DNA from: Sulfurisoma sp.
Lineage (GTDB): Bacteria > Pseudomonadota > Gammaproteobacteria > Burkholderiales > Rhodocyclaceae
Direction: 5' to 3'
Assembly: GCA_030691075.1 (NCBI GenBank)
Contig: JAUYFI010000080.1
Coordinates: 1-54,381, forward strand
Length of the DNA stretch: 54,381 nucleotides
The notes beneath the pieces are model-generated. The model searched no databases, was not told the DNA's origin, and worked only from the letters and a program-made list of their open reading frames with translations. Positions 49,065-54,381 of the stretch are shown here, piece after piece. Numbering within the stretch: the stretch's first letter is position 1; every line of letters starts with the position of its first letter. Position numbers and translations under genes: made by a program.

Positions 49065-50206
49065 AACCATTGTTTGCCTTGCTGTCCGCGCTGCTGCTGT
49101 CGGCCTGCGCGCAGGCGCCTCTCAGAGGCACGGGCGATCTCGGCGTGATCATCGAACGCGCCACGGGGCGCGTCGCCATCGTCGATACCACGGCCAAATC
49201 CATTCTCGCCCGCGTCGAAGGCCTGGGCGATCTTTCCCACGCCTCGGTGGTGTTTGCGCGCGACGGGCGTTATGCCTATGTCTTCGGCCGCGACGGCGGG
49301 CTGACGAAAGTGGACCTGCTGCTGGCGCGGATCGACCGCCGCGTGATGCAGGCCGGCAACAGCATCGGCGGCGCGATCTCGCAGGACGGCCGCCTGGTGG
49401 TGGCGCAGAACTATCAGCCGGGCGGCATCAAGGTCTTCGACGCCTCGACGCTGGAACTGCTGTCCGAAGTGCCGGCGCAGTCAAAGGTGGTGGGGCTGGT
49501 CGACCTGCCGGGCCAGCGCTTCGCTTATGCACTCTTTGACAAGGGCGAGATATGGGTCAGCGACCTGTCCGACCCGCGGCTGCCTGCGACGCAGAAGTTC
49601 CCCGCCGGTCAGCAGCCCTACGACGGCCTGGTGACGCCCGACGGCCGCCACTACATGGCGGGTCTGTTCGGTGAAGATGGCATCGCGTTGCTCGACACCT
49701 GGCGGCCGGAACTCGGCGCGAAAAAGATCCTCCAGCACTATGGCAAGGGCCAGGAGAAACTGCCGGTGTTCAAGATGCCGCACCTGCGCGGCTGGGCCGT
49801 CGCCGGCGGCAAGGCCTACCTGCCCGCCATCGGCCGCCACGAGGTGCTGCTGGTCGACACGACGACCTGGAAGGAAGCCGGCCGCGTCAAGGTCAAGGGC
49901 CAGCCCGTCTTCGTCATGGCGCGCCCCGACGGCCGCCAGGTGTGGGTCAATTTCGCCTTCCCCGACAACGGCTGGGTGCAGGTGATCGATACCCTGAGCG
50001 GCCAGATCGTGCAAACGCTCGCCCCGGGCAAGGCCATCCTGCACATGGAATTCACCCCCAGGGGGGAGCATGTCTGGCTCTCGGCGCGTGACGACAACCT
50101 TGTGTCCATCTACGACACGCAAAGTTTCGCCCGGCTGGCCACACTGCCGGCCGACAGCCCCTCGGGCATCTTCTTCACCTCGCGCGCGGCACGGACCGGC
50201 TTTTGA
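49061..50206 (+). CDS. nirF: Heme d1 biosynthesis protein NirF, lipoprotein
   Basis: 381 residues from MKPLFALLSALLLSACAQAP. The lipobox LSAC predicts a membrane-anchored periplasmic lipoprotein. The rest is a beta-propeller related to the NirS d1 domain (RDGRYAYVFGRDGGLTKVDL, ISQDGRLVVAQNYQPGGIKV, HLRGWAVAGGKAYLPAIGRH). NirF acts late in heme d1 synthesis. The start overlaps the nirC stop by four bases and nirDL follows after two bases. Confidence 0.96.
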   Translation: MKPLFALLSALLLSACAQAPLRGTGDLGVIIERATGRVAIVDTTAKSILARVEGLGDLSHASVVFARDGRYAYVFGRDGGLTKVDLLLARIDRRVMQAGNSIGGAISQDGRLVVAQNYQPGGIKVFDASTLELLSEVPAQSKVVGLVDLPGQRFAYALFDKGEIWVSDLSDPRLPATQKFPAGQQPYDGLVTPDGRHYMAGLFGEDGIALLDTWRPELGAKKILQHYGKGQEKLPVFKMPHLRGWAVAGGKAYLPAIGRHEVLLVDTTTWKEAGRVKVKGQPVFVMARPDGRQVWVNFAFPDNGWVQVIDTLSGQIVQTLAPGKAILHMEFTPRGEHVWLSARDDNLVSIYDTQSFARLATLPADSPSGIFFTSRAARTGF

Positions 50207-50208
50207 CC

Positions 50209-51225
50209 ATGGACTCGCCCTACAGCCCGCTGGAATTCGAACTGCTCAACGCCTGGCAGCGCGATTTTCCGCTGCTGTCGCGTCCGTTCGCGGCCGTCGG
50301 CGAGAAGATAGGCGTGACCGAAGGGAATCCCCGTGGGACTGGCGAGACGGCGGTGCTGGCCACGCTGGCGCGTTTGCAACGGCGCGGTGCTGTCAGCCGT
50401 GTCGGCGCCGTGTTCGCGCCGCGTCGCATCGGTGCCTCGACGCTGGCCGCGCTGGCGGCGCCACCCGCTCGCCTGGAGGAAGTCGCCGCCCTGGTCAGCC
50501 GCCGCCCCGAGGTCAATCACAACTACCAGCGCGAGCATCACTACAACCTGTGGTTCGTCGCCACCGCGTCCGACCAGAGCCGACTGGCGGAGACGCTGGA
50601 TGCGATTGCCGCCGCTACCGGCTGCCCGGTGATGTCGCTGCCCTTGCAGGAAGAGTTTCACATCGACCTCGGTTTCGACCTGGCCGGCAAGGATGGAAAG
50701 GCTGTCCGGGCGCATCCCTGTTTGGGCAACGAGGCGTCGCCGGCGCCGCCGAGCGCCGAGGATCAGGCGCTGATGGCGGCGCTGCAACCCGGACTGGAAC
50801 TGGTGGCGCGGCCCTTCGCCCGGCTGGCGGAACGCGCCGGGATGAGCGAGACCGCCGTGCTCGCGCGCATCGGCGCCTGGCTGGAGGCCGGCATCGTCAA
50901 GCGCTTTGGCGTCGTTGTGCGCCACCACGAGCTCGGCTATCGCGCCAACGCCATGACGGTGTTCGACGTGCCCGACGACCAGGTGTCCGCGATCGGCGCG
51001 CGGCTGGCACGCGAGGATGGCGTGACGCTGTGCTACCGCCGCGCTCGCCACCTGCCCGAGTGGCCCTACAACATTTACTGCATGGTGCATGGCCGTTCGC
51101 GCGAGGAAGTGCTGCCGGTGATCGAGCGGCTGTGCCGCGTCGCCGGCCATCCCTGCGAGGCGCTGTTCAGCCTGCGCCGCTTCAAGCAGTGCGGCGCGCG
51201 CTACTTCGGTGACGCGGCAAGCTGA
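50209..51225 (+). CDS. nirD: Siroheme decarboxylase, fused NirD-NirL, with an eight-codon insertion
   Basis: 338 residues made of two AsnC/Lrp-like halves, i.e. a NirDL fusion. It takes part in converting siroheme to didecarboxysiroheme for heme d1. The first half has VNHNYQREHHYNLWFVATA and the second YRRARHLPEWPYNIYCMVHG. Comparing halves: SRPFAAVGEKIGVTE...TAVLATLARLQ against ARPFARLAERAGMSETAVLA shows that the first half carries eight extra residues, GNPRGTGE (residues 39-46), in its helix-turn-helix. NirG and NirH lack them too. The extra 24 bases belong to repeat R2. A linker (about 165-185) joins the halves. Function may be intact if the loop tolerates the insert. Confidence 0.93.
   Translation: MDSPYSPLEFELLNAWQRDFPLLSRPFAAVGEKIGVTEGNPRGTGETAVLATLARLQRRGAVSRVGAVFAPRRIGASTLAALAAPPARLEEVAALVSRRPEVNHNYQREHHYNLWFVATASDQSRLAETLDAIAAATGCPVMSLPLQEEFHIDLGFDLAGKDGKAVRAHPCLGNEASPAPPSAEDQALMAALQPGLELVARPFARLAERAGMSETAVLARIGAWLEAGIVKRFGVVVRHHELGYRANAMTVFDVPDDQVSAIGARLAREDGVTLCYRRARHLPEWPYNIYCMVHGRSREEVLPVIERLCRVAGHPCEALFSLRRFKQCGARYFGDAAS
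50313..50352 (+). repeat. Repeat R2, copy in nirDL
   Basis: 40 bases that match 26351-26390 with two mismatches; identical core contains GGGAATCCCCGTGGGACTGG. Here it is in sense with the gene and encodes EGNPRGTG. Confidence 0.9.
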
Positions 51226-51682
51226 GCCGGTCGTCTCGCTCGACGAGGCCGACCGTGCCATCATCAATGCCCTGCAAGGCGGCTTTCCGCTCGGCGACGA
51301 ACCCTATCGCGAAGTGGCGGAAGCCCTCGGGCTGAGCGAGGCGGATCTGCTGGCGCGGCTGCGCCGGCTGCTCGACCGGCGCGTGTTGACCCGCTTCGGC
51401 CCGATGTTCCAGGTCGAGCGCATGGGCGGCGCCTTCGTGCTGGCGGCGCTGAAAGTGCCCGAGGTTGACTACGAGCGCGTTGCGAAAACCGTCAACAGCT
51501 TTGCCGAAGTCGCCCACAACTACCGCCGTGAGCACGCGCTCAACATGTGGTTCGTGCTCGCCACCGAGGCACCCGAGGGAATCGGCGTCGCCACCGCCGC
51601 CATCGAGGCCGCGACAGGTCTGCCCGTCTTCGCCTTCCCCAAGGAACGCGAATACTTTGTCGAGATGAAACTGCATGCTTGA
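51209..51682 (+). CDS. nirG: Siroheme decarboxylase subunit NirG
   Basis: 157 residues from a GTG that overlaps the nirDL end by 17 bases. AsnC/Lrp-like fold: DEPYREVAEALGLSEADLLA then RLRRLLDRRVLTRFG, and VAHNYRREHALNMWFVLATE. Works with the other NirD/L/G/H proteins in siroheme decarboxylation. The end overlaps nirH by eight bases. NirG and NirH are similar; the assignment follows gene order and the HNYRREH motif. Confidence 0.9.
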   Translation: MTRQAEPVVSLDEADRAIINALQGGFPLGDEPYREVAEALGLSEADLLARLRRLLDRRVLTRFGPMFQVERMGGAFVLAALKVPEVDYERVAKTVNSFAEVAHNYRREHALNMWFVLATEAPEGIGVATAAIEAATGLPVFAFPKEREYFVEMKLHA

Positions 51683-52151
51683 CGATCTCGACCGCCGCCT
51701 GATCGTCGCCACGCAGGGCGGCCTGCCGCTGGTGCCGCGGCCCTACCACGCGCTGGCGGAGCAACTGGGCATTGCGGCCGCCGAAGTCCAGGCGCGGCTG
51801 GCGCGCCTGCTCGGAAACGGCGTGATCCGCCGCATCGGCGCCGTGCCCAACCACTACGCGCTCGGCTACCGCCACAACGGCATGACCGTATGGGACGTAG
51901 ACGACGAGCGCATCGACGAACTCGGCGAGAAGGTCGGCACGCTGTCCTTCGTCACCCACTGCTACCGGCGGCCTCGACATCTGCCGGACTGGCCCTATAA
52001 TCTGTTCGCGATGGTGCACTGCAAAAGCCGTGCGGAAGCCGATCAGCGGGTCGCGGAAATCGCCGCGCTGCTGGGGTCCGCCTGTCGTGCCCACGACGTG
52101 CTGTACAGCAGCCGCATCCTGAAGAAAACCGGATTGCGCATCGCGGGCTGA
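51675..52151 (+). CDS. nirH: Siroheme decarboxylase subunit NirH
   Basis: 158 residues from MLDDLDRRLIVATQGGLPLV. Same AsnC/Lrp-like fold, with PRPYHALAEQLGIAAAEVQA and THCYRRPRHLPDWPYNLFAM, closest to the NirL-type second half of nirDL. It completes the nirDL-G-H set. The usual next gene, nirJ, does not follow; kup does, after 33 bases. Confidence 0.9.
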   Translation: MLDDLDRRLIVATQGGLPLVPRPYHALAEQLGIAAAEVQARLARLLGNGVIRRIGAVPNHYALGYRHNGMTVWDVDDERIDELGEKVGTLSFVTHCYRRPRHLPDWPYNLFAMVHCKSRAEADQRVAEIAALLGSACRAHDVLYSSRILKKTGLRIAG

Positions 52152-52184
52152 GAGCCACAAGCTCCACTGCGGTGCTGGGAGTCG

Positions 52185-54077
52185 ATGTTGAGTTCTGCCT
52201 CGGAAGGTCGCCAATCCAGTCTCGCCACCATGTCGGTGGCCGCCATGGGCGTCGTCTACGGCGACATCGGCACCAGTCCGCTCTACACCCTGAAGGAAGT
52301 CTTCTCCAGCGGCCATCATCCGGTGCCGGTGACGCCGGACAACGTGCTCGGCATCCTCTCGCTGGTGTTCTGGGCGATGACCATCACGGTCTCGCTCAAG
52401 TATGTCGTTTTCATCACCCGCGCCGACAACAAGGGCGAGGGCGGCATCATGGCGCTGACCTCGCTGGCGCTGCGCACCGAGCGGTTGCACCCCAACATGC
52501 TGTGGCTGCTGTCGGCGCTCGGCATCTTCGGTGCCGCGCTGTTCTACGGCGACGCGGTGATCACGCCGGCGCTGTCGGTGCTCTCGGCGGTCGAGGGGCT
52601 GGAGGTCGCCACGCCCGCCTTCAAGCCCTACGTCGTGCCGATCGCCGTGGCCATCCTGATCGGCCTCTTCGTCTTCCAGCGCAGCGGCACGGCCAGCGTG
52701 GCGGCCCTGTTCGGGCCGGTGATGCTGTTCTGGTTCGCGGTCCTCGGCGCGCTCGGGGTCTGGAACATCGTCAAGCACCCGGGCGTGATCGCCGCGATCA
52801 ACCCCTGGTACGCGCTGAACTTCTTCGTCACCAACACGACGCTGGCCTTCCTCGCGCTCGGCGCGGTGGTGCTGGCGATCACCGGCGGCGAAGCGCTCTA
52901 CGCCGACATGGGGCACTTCGGCCGGCGGCCGATCAAGTGGGCCTGGCTGGTCTATGTCTTCCCGGCGCTTTATCTCAACTACCTGGGCCAGGGCGCGCTG
53001 ATCCTCGACAACCCGGCGGCGATCAAGAGCCCGTTCTTCCTGTCGGCGCCCGAGGCCCTGCTCTATCCGCTGGTGGGTCTCGCCACGGTGGCCACCGTCA
53101 TCGCCTCGCAAGCAGTCATCTCCGGGGCGTTTTCCCTGACCAGCCAGGCCATCCAGCTCGGCTATTGCCCGCGGCTGCAGATCAAGTTCACCTCCGAGCG
53201 GCAGATGGGGCAGATCTACATTCCCAACATCAACTGGCTGCTGCTGATCGCCGTGGTGGCGCTGGTGCTGCTGTTCCGCACCTCGTCGGCGCTGGCCTCG
53301 GCCTACGGCATCGCCGTCACGCTGACCATGATGATCGACACCGTGCTGGCCTTCGTCGTGGTGCGTGCGCTGTGGAAATGGAACTGGTTCCAGGCCGGAC
53401 TGTTCCTCGCCGCCTTCGTCGTCGTCGACTTCGCCTTCTTCTCGGCCAACATCATCAAGGTGCAGGATGGCGGTTGGTTCCCGCTGGTTCTCGGCGTCAT
53501 CATCTTCACCTTCCTCGCCACCTGGAAGCGCGGCCGCTCGCTGCTCTATGAAAGGCTCAAGCAGGACTCGATGCCGCTCGACGCCTTCATCCAGAGCCTC
53601 GACTACGGCGGCCCCCACCGCGTCGAGGGCATGGGCGTGTTCATGACCACCAACCCCGACGGCGTGCCGCGCGCCATGCTGCACAACCTGCTGCACAACA
53701 AGGTGCTGCACGAGAAGGTAGTGCTGCTCAACGTCCGCGTCGAGGATGTGCCGCACGTGCCGGAAGCCGACCGCATCGAGGTGCGGCCGCTGCCGCGGGG
53801 CTTCTACCAGGTGTTGGTGCGCTACGGCTTCAAGGATGAGCCCGACATTCCGCTGGCCCTGACGCTGTGCGAGCCGCTCGGCCTCAAGTACGAAGTCATG
53901 GAGACGTCATTCTTCCTCGGTCGCGAGACCATCGTGCCGCGTGCCCGCGTCGCGCGCATGCCGCGCTGGCGCCAGCTGCTGTTCACCTTCATGTTCCGCA
54001 ACGCCGAGCCGGCGACCACCTTCTTCAAGATCCCGACCAACCGCGTGGTCGAGCTGGGAACGCAGGTCGAACTCTAG
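52185..54077 (+). CDS. kup: Low-affinity potassium uptake protein Kup
   Basis: 630 residues, full length, with about 12 membrane segments and a soluble C-terminal part of about 170 residues. Signatures: MGVVYGDIGTSPLYTLKEVF, GDAVITPALSVLSAVEGLEV, GGEALYADMGHFGRRPIKWA and SQAVISGAFSLTSQAIQLGY. It imports K+ with protons across the inner membrane. Its position directly behind nirH is probably incidental. The stop codon lies at the border of an IS630-type sequence. Confidence 0.97.
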   Translation: MLSSASEGRQSSLATMSVAAMGVVYGDIGTSPLYTLKEVFSSGHHPVPVTPDNVLGILSLVFWAMTITVSLKYVVFITRADNKGEGGIMALTSLALRTERLHPNMLWLLSALGIFGAALFYGDAVITPALSVLSAVEGLEVATPAFKPYVVPIAVAILIGLFVFQRSGTASVAALFGPVMLFWFAVLGALGVWNIVKHPGVIAAINPWYALNFFVTNTTLAFLALGAVVLAITGGEALYADMGHFGRRPIKWAWLVYVFPALYLNYLGQGALILDNPAAIKSPFFLSAPEALLYPLVGLATVATVIASQAVISGAFSLTSQAIQLGYCPRLQIKFTSERQMGQIYIPNINWLLLIAVVALVLLFRTSSALASAYGIAVTLTMMIDTVLAFVVVRALWKWNWFQAGLFLAAFVVVDFAFFSANIIKVQDGGWFPLVLGVIIFTFLATWKRGRSLLYERLKQDSMPLDAFIQSLDYGGPHRVEGMGVFMTTNPDGVPRAMLHNLLHNKVLHEKVVLLNVRVEDVPHVPEADRIEVRPLPRGFYQVLVRYGFKDEPDIPLALTLCEPLGLKYEVMETSFFLGRETIVPRARVARMPRWRQLLFTFMFRNAEPATTFFKIPTNRVVELGTQVEL

Positions 54078-54381
54078 TAGTACCGCCGTTGATGGGTAAA
54101 GCCGATGAAGCTTGCTGCGAGCATCACGAATCGTGAAACGCCAGTTGATGGGTTGGTGCTTGGCGTTGCGCTCGGCGACGCTGGCATGGATACGCCGTCG
54201 CAGGGTCTGCTCATCGGGAACGCGACCGGCCGGGCAGGTACGTGACAGAACGGAGAATTCCATTTCAGCCATATTGAGCCAACTGCCGTGTTTCGGGGTG
54301 TAATGGAATTCCAGCTTCCTGGCGATGGCGCGGGCCTCCTCGGGCGGGAACGCCTCGTAGAGCGAAGCCGTCTTGTGCGTA
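53907..54381 (-). CDS. IS630-family transposase, C-terminal part, running into antisense kup
   Basis: The frame enters from the right edge (THKTASLYEAFPPEEARAIA) and reads LEFHYTPKHGSWLNMAEMEF then SVLSRTC, the C-terminal DDE region of IS630 transposases. The catalytic Glu is in WLNMAEME. It goes on through NWRFTIRDARSKLHRLYPST, where IS630 transposases usually end. Here no stop occurs at that point, and the frame continues about 55 codons into antisense kup sequence to 53907. The N-terminal part with the first two Asp residues is outside the window. Confidence 0.85.
   Translation of the reverse strand, partial: THKTASLYEAFPPEEARAIARKLEFHYTPKHGSWLNMAEMEFSVLSRTCPAGRVPDEQTLRRRIHASVAERNAKHQPINWRFTIRDARSKLHRLYPSTAVLLEFDLRSQLDHAVGRDLEEGGRRLGVAEHEGEQQLAPARHARDAGTRHDGLATEEE
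54078..54381 (-). mobile_element. IS630-family insertion sequence, one end
   Basis: Insertion-sequence DNA begins at or within a few bases of the kup stop (54075-54077) and continues off the right edge. IS630 elements insert at TA dinucleotides, and TA occurs in CTAGTAGTAC at the border. Terminal repeats cannot be compared because the other end is not in the window. Confidence 0.75.

Overview
The window looks like a high-GC chromosomal segment of a denitrifying betaproteobacterium, most likely Rhodocyclales or a close relative. The reasons are the gene orders leuCDB-asd-fimV-truA-trpF-trpB-trpA-accD and folC-SPOR protein-cvpA-purF-metZ, which I know from Betaproteobacteria, and a cytochrome cd1 nitrite reductase cluster (nirS, a cytochrome, nirC, nirF, nirDL, nirG, nirH). 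The taxonomic call is inference; no rRNA or tRNA gene is present. Most of the window is dense housekeeping sequence with many 4-bp ATGA start/stop overlaps.

Layout. 1-4132 (minus strand): a periplasmic substrate-binding protein, a GGDEF/EAL signalling protein and the start of a PfkB-family kinase. 4251-7643: aroC, a DUF465 protein, an MFS transporter and an M48 lipoprotein protease. 7685-20172: leucine biosynthesis, asd, fimV, an EcfT-like membrane protein, truA, trpF, trpB, trpA and accD. A decayed HicAB toxin-antitoxin module lies between trpB and trpA. 20173-32350: an accessory island separating accD from folC. It holds a minus-strand set of PLD/SNF2 helicase, Bro-N protein, DUF1156 DNA methylase, PIN/Phd pair, DUF3780 and DUF499 ATPase, which resembles known anti-phage-associated helicase-methylase-ATPase loci. 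An orphan antitoxin with a gutted RelE/ParE-type toxin remnant sits at its right edge. 32327-37571: folC, SPOR-domain protein, cvpA, purF, metZ. 37711-38147: a VapB-like antitoxin with an internally deleted VapC. 38166-44173 (minus): TPR protein, L,D-transpeptidase, ppiA, ppiB, lpxH, recQ. 44312-45700: cysS. 45771-52151: the nir cluster with three FNR/Dnr-type boxes. 52185-54077: kup. The window ends in an IS630-family transposase fragment.

How the genes work together. The nir block encodes periplasmic reduction of nitrite to NO (NirS) and part of heme d1 assembly (NirF, NirDL, NirG, NirH), switched on by low oxygen/NO through FNR-family boxes. nirJ, nirE and nirN are not seen here. The island is most simply read as one defence transcription unit of about 11.3 kb.

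Main points for a second look: (1) the defence island, with extra Bro-N and PIN/Phd genes and a ribbon-helix-helix N-terminus fused to the DUF499 protein; (2) a dispersed short repeat (core GCCGCCAGCGCCGACTTTTT) found six times, four of them inside unrelated genes; (3) a second repeat shared by nirDL and the island methylase that adds exactly eight codons to nirDL; (4) three toxin-antitoxin loci in which the toxin is destroyed.
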